A stretch of 64,000 bases of DNA, from assembly GCA_963849635.1 (NCBI GenBank), contig CAWKIA010000022.1, positions 1 through 64,000 on the forward strand. Reading direction: 5' to 3'. The position numbers and the translations under genes were made by a program. Source of the stretch: CAVRUD01 sp963849635 (GTDB lineage Bacteria; Chloroflexota; Chloroflexia; Thermomicrobiales; UBA6265). Positions 46,151 through 54,364 of this stretch are shown here, piece after piece. The notes beneath the pieces are model-generated. The model ran no database searches. It was not told the origin of the DNA and worked only from the letters and a program-made list of their open reading frames with translations. Every line of letters begins with the position of its first letter. Within the stretch, counting starts at the first letter, position 1.

Positions 46151-46885
46151 CTATACAGTCAGCAGCCCCCGCCGCGTCGCCACCGTCACCGCCTCCGTCC
46201 GACTACCCGCATTCAGCTTGGCAAGCAACGACCCAACGTGGAACTTGGCGGTATGTTCGCTAATACCGAGCTCGCGGGCGATGGCCTTATTGGGGTACCC
46301 ATCCGCCACGAGCGTGAGCACTTCGCGCTCACGGGCGGTAAGGACATCGCTTGAGTCCGGCGTTGGCCCGACAACCGGATGGGCGTGGAGATTGGCGGCA
46401 ACAACCAGCGATGGATCGAGCACGGTCAGACCCTGCTCAACACCGCGCACCGCCGCCGAGAGGGTGGCGCCATCCGCTTCCTGGCTGAGATAGGCGATCG
46501 GTTCACCGCCCAGTCCTGGGCCGTCGCTGGCGGGATTGCCACCTAGAAGTACGAACGGCACACCGGGATAGGCGTCGGCGAGGTCGTCGAGGCGATGCTC
46601 CGGCAGACCATTCAGGTCCACCACGATGGCGGCGGGAACCGGCTCGATCACCTCCTGATCGGTCCGCGCCTGGCGACGGCCGGACATCCCCAGAGGCTCG
46701 ATCGGGAGGAGCAACGGGTCTTCAGCCAGTAGCGCGACCAATCCGGCACGAACCGCTGGGTAGGCCGCAATGACGACGACCCGGAGGACATCGCTGGTCC
46801 CCGGGTCGTCGATAGGCATGTCAGAACTGGCCTGACCGGCGGAACTGATGATCCGGTCCGCGCCGGTGAGCAGGTCGAGCGTCAC
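46151..46885 (-). CDS. LuxR-type response regulator with atypical receiver
   Basis: A 244-residue regulator with a receiver-like domain and a C-terminal LuxR helix-turn-helix (LTAREREVLTLVADGYPNKA, IARELGISEHTAKFHVGSLL). The receiver keeps Asp in AIVVDLNGLPEH, but the acidic pair usually found at the start (VLIADDHP) is VVVIAAYPAVRAGL, so metal binding and phosphorylation may be lost. It overlaps the protease gene upstream by GTGA and so is probably co-expressed with it. It may act without a kinase. Confidence 0.85.
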   Translation of the reverse strand: MTLDLLTGADRIISSAGQASSDMPIDDPGTSDVLRVVVIAAYPAVRAGLVALLAEDPLLLPIEPLGMSGRRQARTDQEVIEPVPAAIVVDLNGLPEHRLDDLADAYPGVPFVLLGGNPASDGPGLGGEPIAYLSQEADGATLSAAVRGVEQGLTVLDPSLVVAANLHAHPVVGPTPDSSDVLTAREREVLTLVADGYPNKAIARELGISEHTAKFHVGSLLAKLNAGSRTEAVTVATRRGLLTV

Positions 46886-47808
46886 GCCCGCTCCGTCGGC
46901 ACAACGACGAACGAGCGAGGCTCGCCGCCGCGCAGAACGTCCAGGGTAACCGCGTCACCCGGGACGAGCCTGATCAGAGCGGCGGGGAGCGACTCCTGAT
47001 CCTCGATCGCCTGGCCGCCGATGGCGACGACCACGTCTCCGACGATCAGCCCGGCCCGGTCGGCGGGTGTTCCTTCGACGATCTCCGTCAGGAGGAAGCC
47101 AATCGGCGCATCATCACGACGGGTCTGCACGACGATCCCATTGACGCCCAGGTATCCGACGACTCCGCGGCCGCTACCACCGATGACGAATCGCTCAACC
47201 GCCTGGCTGGGCACCGCCAATGAGAGCCGGCCATTGACCATCGTGTTGATGCCAATCACGCGGCCCCAGGCATCCACCAACGGCCCGCCGGAGTTGCCGG
47301 GCAACAGCGTGACATCGGTCTGCAAGAAGTCTCCTGTCTGAAGACCCTTCTCGGTCGCCATTTGTCCGGCGGCGACGATCACGCCAACCGTAACCGCCTC
47401 GCGGAAGCCGATCGGATGCCCGATGGCAATCGCCACCTGTCCGGGCCGCACGGTCGAAGAATCCGCGACATCAATGGCCGGCAGGTCATCGGCATCGATC
47501 TTCAGCAGCGCAATATCTCGATCGGGATGGCGCGCGGCCAGCGTTGCCTCGAACCGCCGTCCGTCACTGAGGACGACCTCGGCCCGATCCCCACGCACAA
47601 CATGGTTATTGGTCACGATCTGGCCATCATTACGCCAGATCACCCCGGCGCCGTTGCCGCCGTGGCTAAGCACCATCACCACCGAGGGGCGCACCCGTTC
47701 GGCCACCTCCGCGGCAGCCTGGGACACAGAACTCCCGGCCCCACCCAGGCCGGAGGGAACATCGTTGACATCAGCACTATCGGTTGGTCGCTCAATCGTC
47801 GTGGACAT
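46882..47808 (-). CDS. trypsin-like (S1C) serine protease with PDZ domain
   Basis: A 308-residue HtrA-like protein without a visible signal peptide or membrane anchor, so it may be cytoplasmic. The catalytic triad is His in IVTNNHVVRG, Asp in HPDRDIALLKID and Ser in LLPGNSGGPLVDAWGRV. A PDZ domain follows (GFLLTEIVEGTPADRAGLIV, GDVVVAIGGQAIEDQESLPA). The start is ATG 47808. The region upstream is heptamer repeat. It is followed by the LuxR gene. Confidence 0.9.
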   Translation of the reverse strand: MSTTIERPTDSADVNDVPSGLGGAGSSVSQAAAEVAERVRPSVVMVLSHGGNGAGVIWRNDGQIVTNNHVVRGDRAEVVLSDGRRFEATLAARHPDRDIALLKIDADDLPAIDVADSSTVRPGQVAIAIGHPIGFREAVTVGVIVAAGQMATEKGLQTGDFLQTDVTLLPGNSGGPLVDAWGRVIGINTMVNGRLSLAVPSQAVERFVIGGSGRGVVGYLGVNGIVVQTRRDDAPIGFLLTEIVEGTPADRAGLIVGDVVVAIGGQAIEDQESLPAALIRLVPGDAVTLDVLRGGEPRSFVVVPTERA

Positions 47809-47843
47809 TGTTCTTCCGTGTCCCTTCAAGCCAATGATACGAG

Positions 47844-48101
47844 GAGATGTGAGTCGTAGCGTGAGACGTGAGTCGTGAGACGTGAGTCGTGAGACATGAG
47901 ACATGAGACGTGAGTCGTGAGAACGAATCGTCATCCTGAGCCCGCGAAGGATCTTGGCGCTTTAGCGCCTTCGTGCTCGTTCCAATCCGCTCCGTGGCGG
48001 TTGGTCGCGAAGGCCGTAAACGGCCAAGATCCTTCGCAAGCTCAAGGAAGACGACTGTTCTCGGCTCTATATTCACGTCTCACGTCTCACGTCTCATGTC
48101 T
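47844..48101. repeat. compound heptamer element with inner inverted repeat
   Basis: Outer arms: 47844-47922, about eleven units of GTGAGAC, GTGAGTC or GAGACAT type, and 48074-48101, four units of CACGTCT or CATGTCT. Inner pair: 47930-47954 (TCATCCTGAGCCCGCGAAGG) and its inverse at 48027-48052. The innermost part has GGCGCTTTAGCGCC and GGCCGTAAACGGCC hairpins. The right arm overlaps the stop codon of the protease at 48100. Confidence 0.75.
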
Positions 48102-49017
48102 ATCCCCGCTCCCCCACCGTCACCGCAATCTCCTGCGGCTGGCCGCCGCGGATGATCTTGATCGGGAGCGGCTTACCGACCCAGTCGCCGGTCAACTTCG
48201 CCTGGAGCTCGTCCACCTCGCCGACGGCCTCACCGTTGAGGGCCAGGACCACGTCGCCGAGCAACAGCCCACCCTTGTCGGCCGGACCTTCCGGCTCAAC
48301 GCTGACGATCAGGAGACCTGTCGCCTGCCCAGACTCGTTGGCGAGCGCGGCCGGGACCTTGGCGGACTGGGCGCCGATGCCCAGGAAGCCGCGCCGGACC
48401 TTGCCGTGCTCCTTCAACGACGCAATCACGGTCTCGATCGCCGCGGCGGGGATGGTCATGCCGCCTCCCCGGCCCAGGGTCGAGGAATTGAGACCGATGA
48501 CCTCACCCTCGCCATTGACCAGCGGGCCGCCGGAGAAGCCCGGCAACATTGCCACGTCGGCGCGAACGAACCCCTCAATCGAACCGCCGGTGGCAGTCCG
48601 CCAGGCCCCGCCGACCACGCTGACGGCGCCAAAGGAGGCCATTACCCCGCTCTTGCCCGGGCGTGCGACCGCGAGCACGAGGTGACCGATCTTCGCGGAT
48701 GCCGTCGCTCGAGGCGCCGGAGTCAGGTCGGTGACGTCCGCCTTGAGCAGGGCGATGTCGCTGCCAGGATCACGCCCGACGAGCGTGGCCGGCACGGTGC
48801 GGCCATCGGGCAGCCCAAGGGTGATGTCATCGTCGCGCTCAACCACATGGTTGGCGGTCACCACGTAGCCGTCGGTAGTCCAGGCAATCCCGCTGGCCGG
48901 CATCCGCTGGCGGGCAAAGACCGTGACGGTCCCCGCTCCGGCCTTCTCGACGGCCGTGGCGAGATCGTCGGAGAGTTGTGTCAAAATGCTTGATCCGCCG
49001 TTCGTGCTCGAATCCAT
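48100..49017 (-). CDS. trypsin-like (S1C) serine protease with PDZ domain
   Basis: A 305-residue protein of the same family and orientation as the one at 46882, so the two are tandem paralogues. The triad is His in VVTANHVVERDD, Asp in DPGSDIALLKAD and Ser in MLPGFSGGPLVNGEG. The usual Gly-Asn-Ser-Gly is Gly-Phe-Ser-Gly, which changes the oxyanion region. The PDZ domain is GLLIVSVEPEGPADKGGLLL. ATG 49017 follows GGAGG at eight bases. No signal peptide is seen. Confidence 0.88.
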   Translation of the reverse strand: MDSSTNGGSSILTQLSDDLATAVEKAGAGTVTVFARQRMPASGIAWTTDGYVVTANHVVERDDDITLGLPDGRTVPATLVGRDPGSDIALLKADVTDLTPAPRATASAKIGHLVLAVARPGKSGVMASFGAVSVVGGAWRTATGGSIEGFVRADVAMLPGFSGGPLVNGEGEVIGLNSSTLGRGGGMTIPAAAIETVIASLKEHGKVRRGFLGIGAQSAKVPAALANESGQATGLLIVSVEPEGPADKGGLLLGDVVLALNGEAVGEVDELQAKLTGDWVGKPLPIKIIRGGQPQEIAVTVGERG

Positions 49018-49286
49018 TGGTGTGTCCTCCGCCGTCCATTCACCCAGAACTGGATGATGGAGAGAGGATACGGGCCGCGCCGAGACCGCATCATCGGCGG
49101 GGTGGGGAGGAGCAATCCTACTCGTCCGGCTAGGAACATCGACGAGTCCTGGAACGTCCTTCATTGCACGTTCACCAATTCCGCCGCAATGCAACCGACA
49201 AATCGGGAGCCGAGATCGGCGCGGTGCTATCATCACACTACCGACATCGGTGCTATCACGCGCATCTACATCCCAGGGACCTCCCG

Positions 49287-50006
49287 ATGTTCTGCTGGCA
49301 TTGCGGCACCAAACTTCCCAGCGTAGCGGCATTTTGCTATCGCTGCGGGCAATCCCAGGCGGCCGATGCCGTCTTTGATCCCGCCGCCCAGGGCATCGCC
49401 CCGAACGGGTGGACGTGGCCCAGCCAGCCAACATCGGCGGAGCGAGATGTCGCGCCACCCGCCATTGATGCACCGGCGGCCGCGGCGCCAATCACGGTAT
49501 CGCTTCACCCAGCGCCGACCGCGCCCGCTACTCCGGTTGGGTCAGCGTCCAACGATCTGAATCCGCTCGTCAACCTCCTCGCGATTGGCTGTGGGTTGAT
49601 CGTGGTGGCCGGGTCGTTTGGGCCGTGGGTCACCGCCCATGTTCGCTTCCTTGGCTCGATCGAGATCAGAGGTTCAGAGGTCGATGGCCGGATCACCGTC
49701 TGGTGCGGGACCGTGGCCGTTGCCTGCCTGCTTCTGCTCCTGGTGGCGCCGAACAAGCGAGGTCTGCTCACCTCAGTCGCCATGGTCTCCTTCTTCATGG
49801 CGGCTGTCATCGGCGCCAGCGACTGGACGACTGTGAGCGAAAACCTGCGCGAGCTGCGCGAATCCGGCGAGATTGGCCTGCTTCGGGCAGAAATCGGCTG
49901 GGGGCTGCGGGCGGTGACCTTTGGCGGCGCCGGGGGGACACTGCTGGCCGTGCTGCAGTTTATGCATGCCCGGGCAACGCGCCGGACGATCAGCCCCGAA
50001 GACTAA
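49287..50006 (+). CDS. zinc-ribbon membrane protein
   Basis: A 239-residue protein. It starts MFCWHCGTKLPSVAAFCYRC, a Cys-x2-Cys...Cys-x2-Cys zinc ribbon common at the front of membrane proteins. A Pro/Ala-rich linker follows, then four hydrophobic helices (LLAIGCGLIVVAGSFGPWVT, VAVACLLLLLVAPN, SVAMVSFFMAAVIGASDW and the last near LLAVLQFM). The function is unknown. It is divergent from the protease gene. Confidence 0.75.
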   Translation: MFCWHCGTKLPSVAAFCYRCGQSQAADAVFDPAAQGIAPNGWTWPSQPTSAERDVAPPAIDAPAAAAPITVSLHPAPTAPATPVGSASNDLNPLVNLLAIGCGLIVVAGSFGPWVTAHVRFLGSIEIRGSEVDGRITVWCGTVAVACLLLLLVAPNKRGLLTSVAMVSFFMAAVIGASDWTTVSENLRELRESGEIGLLRAEIGWGLRAVTFGGAGGTLLAVLQFMHARATRRTISPED

Positions 50007-50255
50007 ACGGGGGAATCGGCCGATTCCGGCTTTCATTCCCGTGAACATTTCGCAACACTTCCGCCAAACGGTACGAATACCGTTCGGGCACAGTAACGGT
50101 GTCACGGCGGGCGACGCTGGTACACTCAGAGCCGGTTCGTGCGCGCTGGCGAATTGAACCGGCCTTCCAGATGACGTCCACGGACCCACGTGGTCTCAAC
50201 GGGATGTGAGACCCAGGCAACGTGCGTCTATCCGATCCACACGACAGGCGAGGCG

Positions 50256-51314
50256 ATGCTGACCGCTGAAAAACGACCGGCCGGTTCTGGCCCACCTGGC
50301 CTTTCCGACGCCACCGACCCAGAGACAGCGCCCCCACTCGCGGGACTTGACAACGCCACTACAGTCGAAGCCCGAGGACTGCGCAAGAGCTACGGCAAGG
50401 GCGTAAACGCGCTGGAGGCGCTGGATCTCTCTGTGCCACAGGCGGCGGTCGGACTGCTCGGCGCGAACGGGGCGGGCAAGACGACGCTGATCCGGTTGCT
50501 GCTCGGGCTGGCAAAGCCTAGTTCCGGATCGGCGACAGTGCTCGGCTTCAACACCGCCACCCAGGGGGCCGAGCTACGCCGCTATGTTGGGTACATGCCG
50601 GAGTCCGATTGCCTGCCGACGGCGGCGACGGCGGCCGATTTCGTCAGCCACATGGCGGAGATGAGCGGATTGCCCGCCCGCGCCGCCCGGCAGCGCGCTG
50701 CCGATGTGCTCTACCAGGTCGGCTTGGACGAAGAGCGCTACCGCCTGATCAAGGGCTTCTCGACCGGCATGAAACAGCGGGTCAAGCTGGCCCAGGCAAT
50801 CGTCCACGACCCGGCCCTCGTTTTTCTGGACGAGCCGACAAACGGCATGGACCCGAAGGGCCGGGACGAGATGCTCGACCTGATCGTCCGGATCCACCGG
50901 ATGATGGGCATCTCCGTTGTCGTCTCCTCCCACATCCTGGAAGACATCGAGCGTGTCTGCGACTACGTCGTCATCCTCTCCCACGGCAAGCTCGTGCTCT
51001 CCCAGCCCATCGGTAACCTCGGTGGTGACGACAGCCAGCTGATCGTCCGCATCGATGGCGATTCCAACCTGTTTATGAAACGACTAGGAGAGATAGGCCT
51101 GGACGTACGGCGTTCCCAGAGCGAAGACCTCTGGGAGGAACTCATCGTCCAGCGCACCGATGACCGCGTGTACGACATCGTTCGGGATGTCGCGGCAGAC
51201 CTGGATCTGCCTCTCCGTGGTCTGCGCACGCGAGCGCACTCGTTGGAGGACGTCTACTTCGGCAGCATCAACGACGAGGGTGCCGACACGCCACCAGAGG
51301 TGACCCGTGGCTAG
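50256..51314 (+). CDS. ABC transporter ATP-binding protein
   Basis: A 352-residue ATPase. Walker A is LLGANGAGKTTLIRLLLGLA, the Q-loop is near GYMPESDCLP, the signature FSTGMKQRVKLAQAIVHDPA and Walker B LVFLDEPTNGMDPKGRDEML, with the switch His in SSHILEDIERVC. A C-terminal domain of about 100 residues follows, as in DrrA-type exporters. It overlaps the permease by eight bases. ATG 50256 is used, with only a weak AGGCG before it. Confidence 0.93.
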   Translation: MLTAEKRPAGSGPPGLSDATDPETAPPLAGLDNATTVEARGLRKSYGKGVNALEALDLSVPQAAVGLLGANGAGKTTLIRLLLGLAKPSSGSATVLGFNTATQGAELRRYVGYMPESDCLPTAATAADFVSHMAEMSGLPARAARQRAADVLYQVGLDEERYRLIKGFSTGMKQRVKLAQAIVHDPALVFLDEPTNGMDPKGRDEMLDLIVRIHRMMGISVVVSSHILEDIERVCDYVVILSHGKLVLSQPIGNLGGDDSQLIVRIDGDSNLFMKRLGEIGLDVRRSQSEDLWEELIVQRTDDRVYDIVRDVAADLDLPLRGLRTRAHSLEDVYFGSINDEGADTPPEVTRG

Positions 51315-52233
51315 CATGAACCCACAGGCGGCCCCGCCAATTCCTATCGATGGGGCTCAATCGCAACGCTACGGCGAGGTCTTCGACCGCGGCTACAAGC
51401 ATTACGACGGCCCGAGACTCGGCCGGATGCATGCCATCTGGGCATTGACGCTCTATTCGATCAAACGCGCCATGGGGATCAAGAAGAACTGGACCGCGAA
51501 GGTGACACCCTTCGTGCTCTACGGCGCGATTGCGATCCCAGTCGCCGTTGGAATCGGTATCCGCGCCTTCGTCGAGGACGCTGAGATCTTCGACTACGTC
51601 GGATTTTACGGGTACGTCTTCATCATCCTGGGCGTCTTCGTCGCCAGCATTGCCCCAGAGATGCTGTGCAGTGATCGTCGCGAGAATGTGCTGGCCCTCT
51701 ATTTCTCGCGCGCGATCACCCGGATCGACTACCTGGTCGCCAAGCTTCTCGCGACCGCGCTCCTGACGATGACGGTGTCACTGGTGCCGGTATTGATCTA
51801 CTGGTTAGGCGTCCAGCTGCTGGAGGACTCGCCGATCAAGGCGATGGCGGATCGACAGGACGAGTTCTGGGCCATCCTCGCGATGGGAACGCTAGTTGCC
51901 CTCTATCTCGGCTCAGTGGGCCTACTGGTGTCGGCGTTCACAGATCGGAAGAGCATCGCGATCGGCGTGATCGTCGTCCTGTTCATCGTGACGAACGCGA
52001 TCGCAATCGTGCTCTACGAAGCCCTGGACGGAGAGCTTCAGCGCTACACCATCTTTCTCAGCCCGCCGAATACCATCATCGCCCTGGGTATTGGCCTCTT
52101 TGACAACTCCCAGGAAGGCTCGGAATGGGCAGACGTCGCCGACTTCCCTACCTGGGCCTACGTCGCCTGGACATTGGGTGTCACCGCTGTCGCGACAGCG
52201 GTGATGTACCTCCGGTACCGCCCCAACGAGTAA
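51307..52233 (+). CDS. ABC-2 type transporter permease
   Basis: A 308-residue membrane protein. The N-terminus FDRGYKHYDGPRLGRMHAIW precedes six helices, including VTPFVLYGAIAIPVAVGIGI, GYVFIILGVFVASIAPEML and ISPPNT-like FLSPPNTIIALGIGLFD. The segment MLCSDRRENVLALYFSRAIT, RIDYLVAKL is typical of ABC-2 permeases that sit next to DrrA-like ATPases. GTG 51307 follows GAGG. It forms an exporter with the ATPase upstream. Confidence 0.88.
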   Translation: MASMNPQAAPPIPIDGAQSQRYGEVFDRGYKHYDGPRLGRMHAIWALTLYSIKRAMGIKKNWTAKVTPFVLYGAIAIPVAVGIGIRAFVEDAEIFDYVGFYGYVFIILGVFVASIAPEMLCSDRRENVLALYFSRAITRIDYLVAKLLATALLTMTVSLVPVLIYWLGVQLLEDSPIKAMADRQDEFWAILAMGTLVALYLGSVGLLVSAFTDRKSIAIGVIVVLFIVTNAIAIVLYEALDGELQRYTIFLSPPNTIIALGIGLFDNSQEGSEWADVADFPTWAYVAWTLGVTAVATAVMYLRYRPNE

Positions 52234-52273
52234 CGGGTCGACGGTAGGGATTCGACTTCCGGGAAGGACTCCG

Positions 52274-53308
52274 ATGGCTCTCTTCAATCGTTCCAGGTCC
52301 GCGCCTCCCCAGGCGGCGAACGGTTACATCGCTGACCAACAGGCGACCGCCGAAACACCCGTCGTGCACCTCCCGGGGATCATTCCCGGGAGGCCGGTAA
52401 CGATCGTGGTCGACCACGTTTCCAAGTGGTACGGCGATGTCGTCGCCGTCTCGGATGTCTCTCTAGGGGTTGGCCCCGGTGTCACAGGCCTTCTCGGGCC
52501 AAACGGCGCGGGCAAGTCGACCCTGCTCAAAATGATGTCCGGGCTCCTGGCGGTCTCGTCCGGCTCGATCACTATTGATGGTCAGCCAGCGCGCGGACGG
52601 CCAAACGCCTATCGCCAGCTCGGCCTCGTGCCGGAGCAGGAGTACATCTATCCCTTCCTCACCGGGCGCGAATTCGTGCGGATGAACGCCATCCTGCAGA
52701 AACTGCCCGATGTCGACGCCGCAACTGACCGGGCGATCACCACGGTCGAGATGGTCGAGGCGTCGAAGCGCAAGCTCGGTGGCTATTCGAAGGGTATGAG
52801 GCAACGGATCAAAGTTGCCGCCGCCCTCGTCCACGATCCGGATGTGATCCTGATGGACGAGCCCCTGAACGGGACCGACCCTGTCCAACGCGTCAGTATT
52901 ATCAACCTGATCCGCAAGTTGGGCGCCTCCGGGAAGACGGTGCTTGTCTCGTCGCACGTCCTGACCGAGGTCGAGCGCTTCGCCGAAAACATCCTCGTGA
53001 TCGTCAACGGGAAGCTCGCCGCCGCCGGCGACTATCGCGCGATCCGCGAGAAGATCGACGCCCACCCGCACGCGGTCCGCATCCGCGCGGACAACCCGCG
53101 CAGCCTCGCCGCCGCGCTGATCAACCAACCGGTTACCCGCTCAATCCGGATCGAGCCGGACGGCAGGATCATTGCCGAGACGGCTGATGTCAAAGCCTTT
53201 TACCGGGCTGTGCCGAAGATGGCCCGGCAGGTCGACGTGCGCCTCCTCGAGATCCAGCCCGCCGACGAATCTTTGACCTCCGTCTTTGCCTATCTGGTAG
53301 AGCGATAG
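52274..53308 (+). CDS. ABC transporter ATP-binding protein
   Basis: A 344-residue second ATPase. Walker A is LLGPNGAGKSTLLKMMSGLL, the signature YSKGMRQRIKVAAALVHDPD, Walker B VILMDEPLNGTDPVQRVSII, and the switch His is in VSSHVLTEVERFAE. A C-terminal domain of about 90 residues follows. The N-terminal 45 residues are an unusual extension. GGAAGG precedes ATG 52274. It pairs with the permease at 53421 across a heptamer element. Confidence 0.93.
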   Translation: MALFNRSRSAPPQAANGYIADQQATAETPVVHLPGIIPGRPVTIVVDHVSKWYGDVVAVSDVSLGVGPGVTGLLGPNGAGKSTLLKMMSGLLAVSSGSITIDGQPARGRPNAYRQLGLVPEQEYIYPFLTGREFVRMNAILQKLPDVDAATDRAITTVEMVEASKRKLGGYSKGMRQRIKVAAALVHDPDVILMDEPLNGTDPVQRVSIINLIRKLGASGKTVLVSSHVLTEVERFAENILVIVNGKLAAAGDYRAIREKIDAHPHAVRIRADNPRSLAAALINQPVTRSIRIEPDGRIIAETADVKAFYRAVPKMARQVDVRLLEIQPADESLTSVFAYLVER

Positions 53309-53432
53309 CGGTCAGCCGTCAGCGATCAGCGATCAGCCGATGAAATCCGATCTTGTGCCCCGAGAAGGAGCGATTCACGATGTACCTCACTCGTTCGTTC
53401 GTCCTGAAAGCTGAAAGCTGATGGCTGACAGC
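53309..53432 (+). repeat. heptamer-repeat element (TCAGCGA type)
   Basis: The left arm 53309-53339 is TCAGCCG and TCAGCGA units. The right arm 53404-53432 is TGAAAGC, TGATGGC and TGACAGC units, the inverted complement. It starts right after the ATPase stop. The right arm contains the start codon of the next gene. Confidence 0.7.
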
Positions 53433-54215
53433 TTATCCGTCTTCTGGCGACCAGCGCCGATCGCGACCGTGACCGTCCGCCAGTTCCTGGGCGGCAAATC
53501 GGCGCGGATCGTCGCCATCCTCGCGCTGGCTCCGGTGCTCATGGCGGCCATCTACCTCATCAATACCGATGTCGCGACGCCGCGAGAGTGGATCATCGAC
53601 ACCACTTTTAATGACGTGATGGTTGGGACCATCATCCCGATCGCGACCCTGATTCTCGCCACAGGCGCGCTCGGGAACGAAATCGAAGACCGCACCCTTC
53701 CGTACCTGGTCCTCAAACCCGTCAGCCGTCTCCGCATCGTGATCGAGAAGTTCGTCGGAACCCTCGTCATTGCCCTGCCCACGATCCTGCTAGGCATCGT
53801 CGCGGGGTGGTTGATCATTCGTATCGGCACAGATGAGTCGGACGTCTTTGTCAGCCGCGGGAACCCGACATCCGTCGATCCACTCCTCTGGCCCATGCTG
53901 GCATCCGCGGCCGCCGGCATCGTGGTGACGGCGGCCGTCTTCCTCCTGATCAGCTTGATCGTTCCCCGGGCGCTAATCGTCGGGATCCTGTACGTGTTCG
54001 CATGGGAGAGCCTCCTCGGGCGATTTCTCCCGGGAGTCAGAGCCTTTTCGATTCGCCAGTACGTCTCTTCCATCTTCGTTGGCCTCCTGGATGCCGGTGA
54101 CGCGACGCTAGACGGCCACTACACCGTGTTCGCGTCGGTGCTCACCCTTACGATCGTCACGATCGTCTCAATTGCGCTGGCGACCTGGCGGCTCAGCCGG
54201 ATGAACCTCGAGTAA
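53421..54215 (+). CDS. ABC-2 type transporter permease
   Basis: A 264-residue permease with six helices (IVAILALAPVLMAAIYLINT, VMVGTIIPIATLILATGALG, TLVIALPTILLGIVAGWLII, GIVVTAAVFLLISLIVPRAL and others). The sequence ALGNEIEDRTLPYLVLKPVS, RLRIVIEKF is the usual ABC-2 turn. ATG 53421 lies in a heptamer repeat, so the first residues MADSLS come from repeat DNA. No strong binding site is seen, and a later start is possible. It works with the ATPase upstream. Confidence 0.85.
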   Translation: MADSLSVFWRPAPIATVTVRQFLGGKSARIVAILALAPVLMAAIYLINTDVATPREWIIDTTFNDVMVGTIIPIATLILATGALGNEIEDRTLPYLVLKPVSRLRIVIEKFVGTLVIALPTILLGIVAGWLIIRIGTDESDVFVSRGNPTSVDPLLWPMLASAAAGIVVTAAVFLLISLIVPRALIVGILYVFAWESLLGRFLPGVRAFSIRQYVSSIFVGLLDAGDATLDGHYTVFASVLTLTIVTIVSIALATWRLSRMNLE

Positions 54216-54364
54216 CGTCCAACTCAACCAAGCACGGCCATGCACCGCCCCGGCAGATAGGCTACGCCGAGGCGGCGCCGCGTTTGCCGCGGTTGTGGAT
54301 AATCGGGGCACGTCCGCGATTCTGAGCGCCGGACCAGATCCGGTGCGAACGGAGGAGATTGGCT

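Noticed and set aside
47844..47922. A possible CRISPR array.
   Set aside because: The repeats are 7 bases with no spacers, and no cas genes are near. It is a heptamer array.
47917..48993. A 358-codon plus-strand frame.
   Set aside because: It starts in repeat DNA and is antisense to the second protease.
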